64,000 nt of DNA. Source: Maratus speciosus (lineage: Eukaryota > Arthropoda > Arachnida > Araneae > Salticidae). A model generated the notes under the pieces. That model worked only from the letters and a program-made list of their open reading frames with translations. It did no database searches and was not told the origin of the DNA. The stretch's first letter is position 1. Each line of letters starts with the position of its first letter. The stretch covers positions 15,364,926-15,428,925 of the forward strand of contig OZ010787.1 in the NCBI GenBank assembly GCA_963932465.1, in the 5' to 3' direction. The position numbers and the translations under genes are program-made. This document shows, piece by piece, positions 23,459 to 34,966 of the stretch.

Positions 23459-24176
23459 TACAGCGTCTAGAATACCTTGTGTGGAAATATGCTATCCAAA
23501 CAACGCTAAAAATTTATATCCCTTAAATGTGCGACGATACTGCTAAAATCCCAAGTATCGATCACAGCGACATCTGCGGGATTTAGTATTACATTGTATA
23601 GACTAGCAATATCTTGCAGTTTGAGAAAATATCCTGCAGATGTCGCTGTGATCTGTATATTTCAGCAGCATCATTGCACAGTTAAGGGATACAATATTTT
23701 AGCCCTTTTTAAAGTATTACAGGGATAGCCATTTTCCACACTATATATACAGCGCCTAGAAGATACAGTGTGGAAAACGGCTACAAAATAGTGCTAAAAA
23801 ATTGAATCCCATAAATGTACAACGATGCTGAATAACAAGATGTCGATAGTAGCGCCATCGTAGTGATTTAAAAACGATAGTCATTCTAAAAGAGACTCTT
23901 TAACCTATTTCACGTCATTCATTAACTAAATTAGCTTATAACAGACCAAAATATCTTATATTTATAGTTTCCGATATTTAACATTCTATAATTTTTGAAA
24001 ACTCAGTGTTTATATTGAAAAGAGTTACGAGATGGCGCTCGTATCAGCATATTGACGCTGAGCATTGTTGGAGATCTATGGGATACAAGTTTTTAGCACT
24101 TTTTAAAGCATTATAGGAATAGCCGTTTTCCACACTGTATCTTCTAGGCGCTGTACTATATATTCTAGGTGCTATA
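23459..24176. mobile_element. Older MITE of the CAGCGCCTAGAA family, split
   Basis: Left end ACAGCGTCTAGAATACC, right end ATATTCTAGGTGCTATA. Inner arms pair through GCGACATCTGC and GCAGATGTCGC. The right TIR is interrupted by a young copy (23748-24153). Comparable older members occur around 25510-25714 plus 26119-26290, at 26331-26631 and at 26640-26793. Confidence 0.6.
23748..24153. mobile_element. Young MITE, copy 1 (TSD ACTATATA)
   Basis: Ends TACAGCGCCTAGAAGATACA and TGTATCTTCTAGGCGCTGT, a long near-perfect TIR continuing GTGTGGAAAACGGCTA. Flanked by ACTATATA on both sides (8 bp). Between the CAGCGCC and GGCGCTG termini it is 404 bp, the same as copies 2 and 3. The interior shares TTAGCTTATAACAGACCAAA and GATGGCGCTCGTATCAGCAT with them. 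The 8-bp duplication points to a hAT- or P-type transposase acting in trans. Confidence 0.8.
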
Positions 24177-25094
24177 CTACGGCAATCCACTTTCTAGAAT
24201 AGAGGCTATTCTATCTACGTTATGATCACATGGTCAAGGCAAAAACGTCTAACGTAAAGAAGGGAAGGCTCCGTCGACGTAATGTAAATCCCCGCTAGCC
24301 AATGAAACAGTTCACGGGAGAAAGCAGTAGTAGTTTCCTGTTTCCCTTCTCATCAGTTAGAAGTTCTTTAGGTAAATTGCCGGTAGCACGTGACTTTTTC
24401 AGCCTTGAACCCATATTTGGAATATCCTCCATTAGACGATACGCGCATGGACGAGTTTTATTAGACTAGGGAAATAATTCAATATGCATTAGCCTGACGA
24501 TAATGACACGCTCACAAAGACCTTTAACGATTTGTTTTTATCACTTCTACCAATAAACATTTATTGGCCATATGTCGCTACTTCGTTATAGCGACACACT
24601 TGTTCCTAATTGGATCCCGGCCTTAATTTATCAAAATACGGAGTTTGCTTTCTGTACTATTCCTGAGCTCAGTTATAACATCTAGAAATATAGGTCGAGA
24701 TCCACGTACATTTTTGCAAACAGTGAAAAGTTAGCAATAATTCTGGCTTCTGATTGGTCAGTCTCGTTGCGATAACAAAGAAAAATCGACCTAGATCATG
24801 GTCATTGTGTGGAAACCGGCTATTCCAGTAATACTTTAAAAATTGCTAAAAATTGAATCCCATAAATATTGAAAAATACTGAATGACAAATGTCGATAGC
24901 AGCAACATTTTCTAGATCTTCTCGGAGCGAAACGTTTTCTCATTTGATGTCTTTTGAAATAGTTACGTTGGAATTACCATATGTCGCTGTGATCGACATT
25001 CATCGTTCAGCATCGTTCAACATTTATGGGATACAATTTTTTAGCACCTTTTTAATAAGCCGATTTTTAAACTATATCTTCTAGATACTATAGC

Positions 25095-25500
25095 TACAGC
25101 GCCTAGAAGATACAGTGTAGTAAACGGCTACAAAATAGTGCTAAAAAATTGAATCCCATAAATGTACAACGATGCTGAATAACAAGATGTCGATAATAGC
25201 GCCATCGTAGTGATTTATAAACGATAGTCATTCTAAAAGAGACTCTTTAACCTATTTCACGTCATTCTTTAACTAAATTAGCTTATAACAGACCAAAATA
25301 TCTTATATTTATAGCTTCCGATATTTAACATTCTATAATTTTTGAAAACACAGTGTTTATATTGAAAAGAGTTACGAGATGGCGCTCGTATCAGCATATT
25401 GCCGCTGAGCATTGTTGGAGATTTATGGGATACAAGTTTTTAGCACTTTTTAAAGCATTATAGGAATAGCCGTTTTCCACACTGTATCTTCTAGGCGCTG
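25095..25500. mobile_element. Young MITE, copy 2 (TSD ACTATAGC)
   Basis: Nearly identical to copy 1 along its whole length, with the same 404-bp span between TIR tips. Flanked by ACTATAGC at 25087-25094 and again just after the right end. One TIR base change (GTGTAG for GTGTGG) distinguishes it. Confidence 0.8.
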
Positions 25501-25712
25501 TACTATAGCTCCGTTATAGGCCTAGACCATATGTTGTAGAAATTGACTATCCCAGCAATGCTTAAAAAAGCGCGGAAATAGTGAATCCCTTAAATGTACA
25601 ACGATGTTGAATTCCAAACAGTCATTTACAGCGACATCTGCAGGATATTTTTTAAAGAAGAAAGAGACACGTGTAATGCACCGCTATAGCGTCTAGAATA
25701 CATACTGTGGAA

Positions 25713-26118
25713 TACAGCGCCTAGAAGATACAGTGTGGAAAACGGCTACAAAATAGTGCTAAAAAATTGAATCCCATAAATGTACAACGATGCTGAATAA
25801 CAAGATGTCGATCGTAACGCCATCGTAGTGATTTAAAAACGATAGTCATTCTAAAAGAGACTATTTAACCGATTTCACGTCATTCCTTAACTAAATTAGC
25901 TTATAACAGACCAAAATATCTTATATTTATAGTTTCCGATATTCAACATTCTATAATTTTTGAAAACACAGTGTTTATATTGAAAAGAGTTACGAGATGG
26001 CGCTCGTATCAGCATATTACCGCTGAACATTGTTGGAGATTTATGGGATACAAGTTTTTAGCACTTTTTAAAGCATTATAGGAATAGCCGTTTTCCACAC
26101 TGTATCTTCTAGGCGCTG
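25713..26118. mobile_element. Young MITE, copy 3 (flanked by ACTGTGGAA)
   Basis: Third near-identical 404-bp copy, flanked on both sides by ACTGTGGAA (the 8-9 bp reading depends on which terminal base is assigned to the element). Its flanks rejoin to an older family member's 5' TIR, GCGTCTAGAATACAT then TTTTGCTATCC. Confidence 0.8.
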
Positions 26119-26793
26119 TACTGTGGAATTTTGCTATCCAAGCAGCGCTAAAAGTTGTATCCCTTAAATGTGCACTGACGCTGAAATCCAGGGAGCTGAT
26201 CGCAGCGACATCTGTGATAAACTTTAAAAGTAAACATCGTATTATTACAGCGGGCTTGACGCCAAGCACACAGGTCAGATGTATGTTAATAAAATGTAAA
26301 AAAAAAAACGCTACAGCGTCTAAACCAAATTATAGCGCCTAGAATATATAGTGTGGAAATTGGCTACCCCTGCAATACTTAAAAAAGTGGTAAAATATTG
26401 TATCCTTAAATGTGCAACGATGCTGCTGAAATATACAAATCGCAGCGACATCTGCAGGATATTTTCTATTACTGAACGATATTGCTAGTCTATACAATGT
26501 AATACGAAAATCCCGCAGATTTCGCTGCGATCGACACTTGGAATTTTAGCAGTATCGTCGATCATTTACGGGATACAAATTTTTAGCGTTGTTTAATAAA
26601 ATATTTCCACACTAGGTATTCTAGACGCTGTTACCAAATCGTCATGAAGTTTTAGGAAATATCCTGCAGATATCGCTGTGATCGACTCATTGGATTTCAG
26701 CATCATTTGAAATTTAAGAGATCCAATATATTGGCACTTTTTAAAGTATTACTGGGATAGCCGATTTCCACACTATATATTCTAGGCGCTGTA
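26119..26793. mobile_element. Older members of the CAGCGCCTAGAA MITE family
   Basis: At 26331-26631 a roughly 300-bp element runs from ATAGCGCCTAGAATATATAG to TATTCTAGACGCTG, with the paired inner words GCGACATCTGCAGGATATTT and its complement. 26640-26793 is the 3' half of another, ending ATATATTCTAGGCGCTG. The remaining stretch is the 3' flank of copy 3 and belongs to a further, broken member. Confidence 0.55.
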
Positions 26794-27416
26794 GCACCGC
26801 GGTAGCCTGTCTTTTTCGTTTACCTCGGAGTAGATATAGATGAAGTCATTTGTAGCTGTTCCTAAACTGTGGCCAACAACATATAAGGCCAGTTCATAAC
26901 GTCACACGGAGTTGATTATCTGTACACGACAATGGACACAAAAAAATCGGCTCGCAGGTTTGTACGAATCATCGTGTAAAGATCATCCAACTCTGAGACT
27001 AACGAAAAAGAATGCACCAAAGAAGGTGCGTGAAAAGAGCATCACGTGACTCCAGCGGTTTGTAAAAAAAGAAGAATCGGACCCACCGCGGTAGCCTGTC
27101 TTTTTCGTTTGCCTCGATCCCACTGCGTGTGACTTTTAAACATCATGAACTGGCCTATTATGTCATTATATTTATTATGGCCTATTGGTCGCGCTAACAC
27201 CCTCCCTCCTGCGTCCACCGTATATAGCGGCATCTTGTATTGGAGACTGCTAAATGGGCTACTATCGGTCAAAATCAAGAGAGAAAAGGGCAGAAGAGAG
27301 GGAAATAACTCGTTTTTTTTTTTAACTAATTTTTCACACGGGAAGACTGACATGTCTGTTCCTCTCCTTTCATAACTTCATGGTGGTGAAATACGCCAAA
27401 GCATCCTAAATATCTG
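26794..27416. repeat. Direct repeat of about 33 bp and spacer
   Basis: CACCGCGGTAGCCTGTCTTT followed by TTCGTTT(A/G)CCTCG occurs at about 26797 and again at about 27086. The 290 bp between them is not recognised. Two overlapping open frames on opposite strands at 27042-27375 have no recognised domain. Confidence 0.45.
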
Positions 27417-27600
27417 AGAAAGTCTTGACTCGCGTCACGAAAACATCACACAAAGCAGGCAAAGCAAAGAAACAAAATCATTCATCGGCTCGTGAATATG
27501 AACGAGCCAATGAATGATTTTTCTTCTTTGTTTTGCCTGCTTTGAGTGACGTTTTTCTGACACGTGTCAAGGCTTTCTCCAATATTTAAAGGGCGTTGAA
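27417..27600. mobile_element. Hairpin MITE related to 17185-17448
   Basis: Arms AAGTCTTGACTCGCGTCACG and GACACGTGTCAAGGCTTT face each other, meeting at CGGCTCGTGAATATGAACGAGCC. The outer CCCCCTAGATAA segment seen at 17185 is decayed here (CAATATTTAAAGGGCGTTG). Confidence 0.55.
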
Positions 27601-27602
27601 TA

Positions 27603-27780
27603 GGCCGGGATCAAGATAGATATTTCGCTATTAGCGGGATGGGATTGATCAATCAGACGTCTGCATTTTTCCGAACTTTTTGATGTTTGCAGTAAACACC
27701 GAAAAGCCTGCAAGGATAAAGGCTACTGATTGGTCAATGTAATTTTACTAACAGAGAAAAATTTATCTGGATCCCGGACA
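27603..27780. mobile_element. MITE of the GATAGATTTTTCGCTGTTAGC family
   Basis: Left end GGCCGGGATCAAGATAGATA, right end ATTTATCTGGATCCCGGAC. The inner words GATTGATCAATCAGACGTC and GCTACTGATTGGTCAATG pair imperfectly. Same family as 22776-22926. Confidence 0.6.
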
Positions 27781-27960
27781 TTAACTTTGGTTGGTTAATA
27801 CAATTTTGAATAAAATCAAATCAGGAAGCCAATGTTTGTTAACTTTTCTGGTTGGTTTAATTGAAATCTTTCTCGTCTATTACTGAAAACTGAGTTACCG
27901 TACTTTGGACAAAAAATTGAATATGAGTACACGACTTGTGCATATGTCACCACTCTAACA

Positions 27961-28148
27961 TAGTGTTGCCAGATGGGCTACTTTTTTTAACTCAGATACT
28001 TGATTGGCACTACTTTTTTGAAATTGTAAAATGTGCCTTATTTAATGACATATTAATTAAGGCGAAATCAATGGGAATTTTACCGTTTATAATAAGTGCT
28101 GGCAATCAAGAAATCTGAATTAAAAAAAGTAGCCCACTGGCAACACTG
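27961..28148. mobile_element. hAT MITE, 188 bp, with TSD CTCTAACA
   Basis: The ends are TAGTGTTGCCAGATGGGCTA and AGCCCACTGGCAACACTG, inverted repeats of about 20 bp with two or three mismatches. CTCTAACA directly flanks both sides (27953-27960 and 28149-28156), an exact 8-bp TSD. CAGTGTTGCC termini are typical of a widespread hAT group. Confidence 0.85.
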
Positions 28149-28238
28149 CTCTAACATATAAATGTTCTGTGTTATGACCATGATTCTAAGTGCAGTTGGT
28201 TAAATTTGAGTATCTGGGCATTAGAGAAAGCAATAGTG

Positions 28239-28372
28239 GCCCACTGTGTCTGAGTGGATAAGACACAATGCCGCTAATCGCTTGAGAGCGTAGGTGGAAG
28301 CAGATTCGAATCCCGCCGTGATCCGCATGTGATATGATGTATGTGTTCAATAAATCAAACAAACAAACAAGC
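28239..28372 (+). mobile_element. tRNA-Ser(GCT)-like SINE with 11-bp TSD
   Basis: The 134-bp unit opens with GCCCACTGTGTCTGAGTGGA (A box TGTCTGAGTGG), then CCGCTAATCG resembling the tRNA-Ser(GCT) anticodon loop, a long variable arm, and the B box AGATTCGAATCCC. It ends in an AAAC-rich tail (CAAACAAACAAACAAGC). AAGCAATAGTG flanks both sides (28228-28238, 28373-28383). Short body and clean TSD suggest a fairly recent insertion. Confidence 0.85.
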
Positions 28373-28383
28373 AAGCAATAGTG

Positions 28384-29508
28384 AAAGGTACAGTTGGCAC
28401 GGAAACAACGACTTCTTTAACTCGTATAGAAAATTAATGAATAGTAGTAAATGACTCAAGTTTAAAATGTAGGCAAATGGTCTGGAAATATCAATGGCTC
28501 CCATCTAGTATTTCACAAAATTAATTTAATAGATTCACATGATGTATAACTTGATGCAACTCTTAACTAATGAAAATTCTGCAACAAGACTTATGTAGGT
28601 AGATCTTTTGAATGAATAATTCAGAATTCTGAGAACAAAACGAAGTTCTTAAGGCTCTTCCTCACACCCCCTTCAAAAAAGGAAATACAATAGAAAGATA
28701 TAAGAATTTGGATAGCTTCAATATGTCTGTGATCTTTTGTCAGAGTTCAGAAAAAGAGTCTGGGCATAAAAAAAAAAACAAATTTAACGAACGATAAGAC
28801 TATAGATTTCAGGCAATTTTTAACCGAAAAATATTTAATTCTAATGTATATGTGGCTTTAATAATAGACTATTAAAGATAATCAATTTAGGGGAAATTTT
28901 ATAGTAAATTAATATCCTCACATTTATGCAAATAGGTATGGATAAACAGACTTGAGTAAAATTACATATTTATTCTTTCTTCTCTATAACACGATCTAAA
29001 TGAAGATGAAGTTATATGTACAGTTTATATCTTTAAATTTTTAGATTTTTTTTTATCAAAAATGTTCCTTTATTATGTCTAGAATTGCTAGATTTACAGA
29101 TCTTCGATTCTTTAGATGCCTGCGGGTTTTCATTCTCGGATTAACCGTAGGTATTTGTAAAGGTAAATTTATTTTGCAAAACCGTCAGCAAAAAAAGTTA
29201 GAAAAAACAATTAACTGACAGACTAACTGTAAATATATATTTTATCTCGACTCTGTTTTTTACTAATTTTTCATCTTTCGTAGAAAATTTTAAGGAGATA
29301 TAAATTGAGAAAGACTGATACTTTGAAAGAAGAAATTGACTTTCCTTACTTTTAAATTATTAATCACTATAAAAAATGAATGATAGGTAAACAAAATGTA
29401 TAATATTGTGTTTGCCCCCTGCTTATAAAGGCTATACAAGGACTAATTTTAATTTGAGCTAGTAGAATTATTTCAGTTATATATCATTTGTTTTAAAAAA
29501 AGAACTGA
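28384..29508. other. Unassigned intron DNA
   Basis: AT-rich, no recognised repeat. I looked here for an extra exon between the hinge and LBD exons and saw no convincing one. Confidence 0.5.
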
Positions 29509-30414
29509 TATCTACTAAAAAACAACTTTTCAAAAGTAAAATATAAGCCAAGCAAAAAAAAAAAGAAAAGAAAAGAAAAAAGGTGAAAGTTGTGGCTAAA
29601 AAATAGTGTGATATCAAATTTCCAAGCTTATATTGCGGTACTTATTTAACATTTTTTGAGAAAAATTTACTATATGTAAGTCGAGTACCTAAGTATGCGT
29701 TGATAGAAAGCCCTTTCTCCTTTACTAAATACATCATAACGTGTTTCTGAAAATTCATTTTTTTTTAATTATGCATGATGGGCTTGGCGGCCATCTTTCC
29801 ATATTTTACACAAATTTCTAAGCACTCAGGCTCGTAACATATTTGCATTATTAAGAATTTCGAACTTATAGTTTTAGCTACAGACAGATAAATTAAGAAA
29901 GTTTTTTATTTTGAAAAAACAAATTGATTTTTACTGCTTTAACTAATTAATTAACCCCCCTCCGAAAAAAGAGAATCATAAGATGAAACCTGAAGTTACT
30001 TCAGCTTTATTTTTAGGCACTCATTTCCATAAATTAAAAGAATAAAATGTTTGCTTTAGTAACAATTTCGAACTTCCAATCTTAACAATGAACTTGTGTG
30101 CTTAGAAATTTATGTAAAATATGGAAAGATGGCCGTCAAGCCCATCATGCATAATTTAAAAAAAAATTAATTTACAGAAACACGTTACGATGTATTTAGT
30201 AAAGGAGAAAAGGCTTTCTATCAACGCATACTTAGGTACGCGACTTACATATGGTAAATTTTTATCAAAATATGTTAAATAAGTACCGCAATATAAGCTT
30301 GGAAATTTGATATCACACTATTTTTTAGCCACAACTTTCACCTTTTTTCTTTTCTTTTCTTTTTTGTTTTGCTTGGCTTATATTTTACTTTTGAAAAGTT
30401 GTTTTTTAGTAGAT
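29509..30414. repeat. 0.9-kb foldback just upstream of the LBD exon
   Basis: Arms of about 315 bp, 29509-29830 and 30100-30414, are near-identical reverse complements. They start ATCTACTAAAAAACAACTTT and include CCAAGCTTATATTGCGGTAC and GATGGGCTTGGCGGCCATCT (GACGGCCATCT in the other arm). The spacer is about 270 bp. No TSD is clear. The structure ends 350 bp before the splice acceptor at 30768. Confidence 0.8.
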
Positions 30415-30741
30415 AAACTATACGTATGCCATTATAATTACCATTCCTATCTTCTACATAAATTAGCTTTCATAATATAGTTTTCTTAATATTTACTCTT
30501 TGTTATATTTTACGCCAATGTTTGTACTTGGCACGAAATGGCGTCTTATCTTTCACGCTAACACTTGTACTTGGCACGAAATGGCATCTGTCAAACGGAA
30601 AATACCAACAACAAAAAAGCTTTTGCAGCATTTAATAATAATTTAATGATTAGAGAAGACAGGTGAAAAAGACATTTCGTACGTTTACTTATATTTGTAA
30701 AGAATTGCCATTTCATAATTAATTGTTTGTGTTTCTTTCAG

Positions 30742-30767
30742 TATAATGATAAAACAATTTTTATTAG
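30742..30767 (+). promoter_or_regulatory. Competing upstream splice acceptor
   Basis: GTGTTTCTTTCAG ends at 30741 and has a good pyrimidine tract. Splicing there would add 26 bases. From the hinge exon this gives G+TA then TAA, so the transcript would terminate at once. In the LBD frame the 26 bases are open, so an alternative upstream exon ending with two codon bases could use this site. Confidence 0.5.
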
Positions 30768-30889
30768 ATCTTTTAGCAAGAACTGTTTCGGAAGCGTATG
30801 CCAGAACATGTTTATATACAACCGATCAAATACAAGAAATGATGAGGAGACCACAAGATGTTACTAGAATATTGTATTATAAAAATTTG
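30768..30889 (+). CDS. Hr3: HR3 nuclear receptor, first LBD exon
   Basis: A 122-base exon: AT completes the Asp codon begun by the hinge exon, then 40 codons, LLARTVSEAYARTCLYTTDQ to RILYYKNL, ending on a codon boundary before donor GTAAGT. This is helix 1 and the helix 1-3 linker of an HR3/ROR ligand-binding domain. Drosophila HR3 has a comparable Asp-rich start, a TLAEAHA-like helix and RILYYKNL at the same junction. I chose the acceptor at AATTTTTATTAG|AT because it alone keeps frame with the hinge exon. A stronger-looking acceptor 26 bases upstream (GTGTTTCTTTCAG|TATAATG) would join the hinge exon to an immediate TAA. The following exon continues in phase 0. Confidence 0.85.
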
Positions 30890-31184
30890 GTAAGTATAAT
30901 TTTACCATAGAAAAATTGATAGTATATTTGTTTTATAAAAATTATAATTTAGTGAGTTTTTTTAATAAAAATCCATATGTATATATTAGGTATCTTTTTA
31001 GGGAAAGTATTACAAAAGCAGCTTATGCTTCTACCAAGATTTTGGGAGATACTTTTTAATTTGAAAATTTTCAAATGTCTACCAGTCATTTTTTTTTCTT
31101 GTTTTAATTTGCTTTTACTTTATTTGTTTTTTGTTGTTATTACTTTAATTTCAAAGATATTTTTTTCAATAAGTGAGTTTTAAC

Positions 31185-31365
31185 TTTGTATCTGTCCGAG
31201 AGATGACGCTACCGGTAACCGCCGATTTGTTTATATTTCTAAGCAGCTCACGGTCAATCTCTTGCCGACTGCGATGCTAGCCGCAGGAGTAAAAGCCAAT
31301 CTGTTCCAATCATACTTTGTTGTTGTTAATTGAGTTTGCACATTTTTAATCTCAACAATGGCAAC
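31185..31365 (+). repeat. 5' LTR-like repeat of the gypsy relic
   Basis: This matches 42830-43005 in the same orientation at roughly 70-75%, for example CGGTCAATCTCTTGCCGACT against CGGTCAGTCTCTTGCCAGCT, and TCCAATCATACTT in both. It is followed by CAATGGCAACGATGACC, in the place of a primer-binding site beginning TGG. Confidence 0.6.
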
Positions 31366-32314
31366 GATGACCGGATCACACTTATATTTATTACGATTTT
31401 TATATTTGAAACAGGTTTTTCTCACTAAAATCGCGACTTCGAAGAAGTCATCTTGAACTGAAGCCTAAGCCAATCCGAATTTCACATGGAGCTCGCTACA
31501 GGCACCAACTTACTACAATGAACGTTTATTGATACTACTAATTCCTTTTTTGAAAAGGTAATATGCCTTTTCTGCCAGGTACACAAAGCTCGAAAATTTC
31601 TTTTTCAAGAAATTTAATAGTTTTTTGATAATTAAAGCATTTTTCATGCCCAAAAATAAATTTTAACCGTGGAGGACGCGCGCCGGGCCTGTTAGACCCG
31701 TAGTGTGTATGGTTTTTACAATTGTCATCACTATTTTTTTTAAAGCAATCTTCAACTTATTTTAGCACAGAATTTGTAACGATTGTTTCCGACTAAATAA
31801 GGTGTCGATTATTATTTGTATTTATTGGTGACAAAGTAAAAACCATTCATACCCTGGATATGCGCACGTTCTCCCGGGTTAACGATTTACTACTGGGGAA
31901 GGTTCTGAATACTTACAATTCAAAATGGCAAAAAACTATCTATCAGTAAAGAATTCTGATACTTTAATGTTTCCAGCGCAGTGGCGAATTGCTTTTCCTG
32001 TTGTAGCAGAAAATGATGTTTTAGATGGTGCAACTTTCTGACGTTCATTACCTTTCGCATAAAGAAAGCATGGATAATGATTAACCAGACCGGGGAGTTA
32101 AAATTTATTGGGATTTCAGTCTATCGCAAAACTTAATTTCACCATTGTCTTTTTCCCAAATTTGATAAATGATGGTGGAGTCAATGAATGTGCCATTACT
32201 TAAAACTAATCATTTATCCGAAAAAATATTTCACCTCACTGTGCCTCACATAATGCTTCATCTCCTGTCTTTTTTCAATGTGAAATGAAGAAATGATTTA
32301 AACACACATACTTA

Positions 32315-33095
32315 CTTATACACTTATCACCGGTAAAAATAATGAAGAACATTTGCAAAACCTGAATGAAGTGTTTACTCAGTCAACGTGTCGAATTCTA
32401 AAAGTTTGGACGAGAGTCGCACAAACATGGATTTTATCACATACTATGCAAAACTCCTCCTGAATAAGGCTACACTCTTAGCTCCGTTACACAAGCTACT
32501 TGAAATTAAACAAGCATGGAGGTAGGAATCACAAGAAAAAGAAACTTTCGCCAAGGTAAAGCAAATACAACAGAATTCATCATTATTGGTGAATTTTGAT
32601 AACAATAAAAAAGTTGTATTTGTCTGTAATGCCAGCCTCTAGGGATTTCGAGCAGTATTGTCTCATGAAACTTCTCAAGGTTATCGTCCCATAGTTATTG
32701 CATTTCGCTCTCTAAGTAAAGCTGAAAGGAATTACAGACACATTGCAAAAGCAATCCTAGCATTACTATTTGAATTAACAAAGTTCTGCAATTATTTGCT
32801 AGTCGCACCTTCACATTGCTCACAGACCATCGTCCCCTAGTAAGTTTGCCATAGGAGGACAAACCTGTCCCTTCAGTGGCAGCGGCACGTATTCAGCATT
32901 GGGTACTGACACTCTCAGCTTACTTCTACAAGATAAAGTTTCGGAAATGTAATCTTTACGGAGCATGCAGCCAGTTTCCCCTTTAAGTCAAATGTACAGA
33001 CCTAGCCGAGCTGTTTCAAAGAATCATCCTCCTGATAAGACAACTGGATAATAGCACAGTTACAAGGCATTTATTTGCCACTAAACTTCAGAAGT
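32315..33095 (+). pseudogene. gypsy pol fragment: RT end and RNase H
   Basis: Reading across frame changes gives, in order, the RT palm C-terminal part (LITGKNNEEHLQNLNEV), the RT-RNase H connection (LLAPLHKLLEIKQAW), the RNase H beta strands with FVCNAS in place of the usual DAS, and a continuous 60-codon block 32658-32840 (SHETSQGYRPIVIAFRSLSK...). It ends about where the spacer before the integrase zinc finger begins. The order and spacing match Ty3/gypsy pol. Confidence 0.75.
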
Positions 33096-34543
33096 GACCC
33101 AGTCATAGGCGTAGAGTTTTCAAAATTATTGTAGGGGCCCAGCCAGTGGCGGAGACAAGGGGGGGGGGGGAGTCTACATTCCCTGGAACAGGGAATTAAT
33201 TTACTAAGGGATGAATACAAAAATATTAAAACCAGCTAAGACAAAATTATAAATAACTGCTGAAAGTTTGCGTTTTATACAGATTTTCGTGTATCTTAGC
33301 AGGTAAAAATTCAAAGTGTTCCTTTTGTTGGGATCATGAAATGTTTCCATTAGACAAGATTTCGTTTACACAGGTTAACCTTATATCCATACAGTAAAAA
33401 CATTGTAAAAGCAATCGTAAGCGATCGAAACAATATTCCGTTTAAGACAGGTTCCTGGCTAATTAAGTAAAATTGTACGGCAATCGTTCCTTCTGGAGCA
33501 TGAAAAGCTTCCATTTAAGACAGGATTATGCCATAGACAGGTTCCGTTTTGACAAGTTTTACTCTACATATATCATAAATATCTACCTATATATATAATA
33601 ATAAAAGACAAGATCGCTGTTTGTGTGTGTTTAATGACGATGGCTAGGGAAATCTACTGCCCGTCTGAAAATTTATATGAGAATAGTTCAATGCCGGTAT
33701 GGATGCCCCTGAGGTTTACATTTTAAATTTTTTGATAGCTGGCCCAGATATTAATTAAAAACTCATCAAAAAAGATATTTTTTTTTTTGAAAATTGACGC
33801 AGGCGCGCTCGTGCATGACCAAAACCTGCTTTTCGAGCGGAAAGGAAAGAAGAACTAATTACTTTTTTTTGCCCCTTTTTTTTTATTGCCCTTCAGCAGT
33901 TCAGTTTCAGTTTAAAATACGGAAAAACGGACGACATATTCTTATAGTTTGTAATTTTCCGTCTGAAACTCCGCACTCAGTTAAAACAAGTAATATAAAA
34001 ATTTTGTTTTTAAAGTCAATTCCTACTTAGGTCATCAAAGAAAAATTTAATATAATCCCTTAAGCTAATATTGGTTTTTGTTGCATTAAAATATCTCAAT
34101 TTGTTGATTTTCTATAAGCAAGTAGGTTTACAATGGAACTCTATGGGAATTTGGCGAAATATTAGAGATATCGCCAAGTTGGCGTCACTTTTGACGACAA
34201 ACTTGGCAGTATTTGGCGACAGAACAGGGTCCCCCCTATGGTAACCCCTTATCGAAAATACTTTAAGTGATCTTCAACGACTTCAACAACCAATGGCCGC
34301 CATTTTGTTTCCCATGCAAAACTAAAATTAATTAATTAAAATTTAATCAATGAATTAATATTTGAAAAAACTGTATTAACATCAATTGTCATCCAGTACA
34401 AGTTAAAAAAAAAAAAAAATATTTCAACTTGATAGGATGAATAATGAGTATTTTATTAACGATTGAAAATTTGAACAAGATAAATATAAAAATTAATATA
34501 GAGAGAGTGTGAGCTAATAGTAGGAATTGAAAAAATACAGTTC

Positions 34544-34966
34544 TTAAGGGTGTATTCGAAAAAATATTTTTCCTCCCTCAAGAGCTCGAAATTTTCTGAG
34601 ACATTTTCAGACTCATTTTTAAAAGTAAAAACATGAAACTTGCTGAGGTGATTTTTCAAGAGATGTATAAGAGGCCGTGTGATTTCATTTTTCGCTCAAT
34701 TCATTAGAATTTGATTTTTAAACGATTATTTTCTCAGTAGGACCCTGTTTTCATCCCCAGATCTCCCGCTTCGTAAAATTCAGTTCAAAACTCCCACTTT
34801 GACAGCATTTTTTGCAATATTTTCTGTATTTATCAAAAAATCGACAAGCACGGCACATTATGTGGTTTCTAAATAAGAGAATTTGGCAGTTTGATGGGTT
34901 TGAGAGCAAAAATGAATTTAAAAATAAATCAGAAAATAAGCAGTTTGGATTGGAATACACCCTTAA
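34544..34966. mobile_element. TTAA-flanked MITE with GGGTGTATTC ends
   Basis: TTAA-GGGTGTATTCGAA on the left and TTGGAATACACCC-TTAA on the right, 423 bp overall. The target could be TTAA (piggyBac) or the 3-bp TWA of PIF/Harbinger. GG-initial ends favour the latter. It has the same layout as 58713-59142. Confidence 0.65.
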
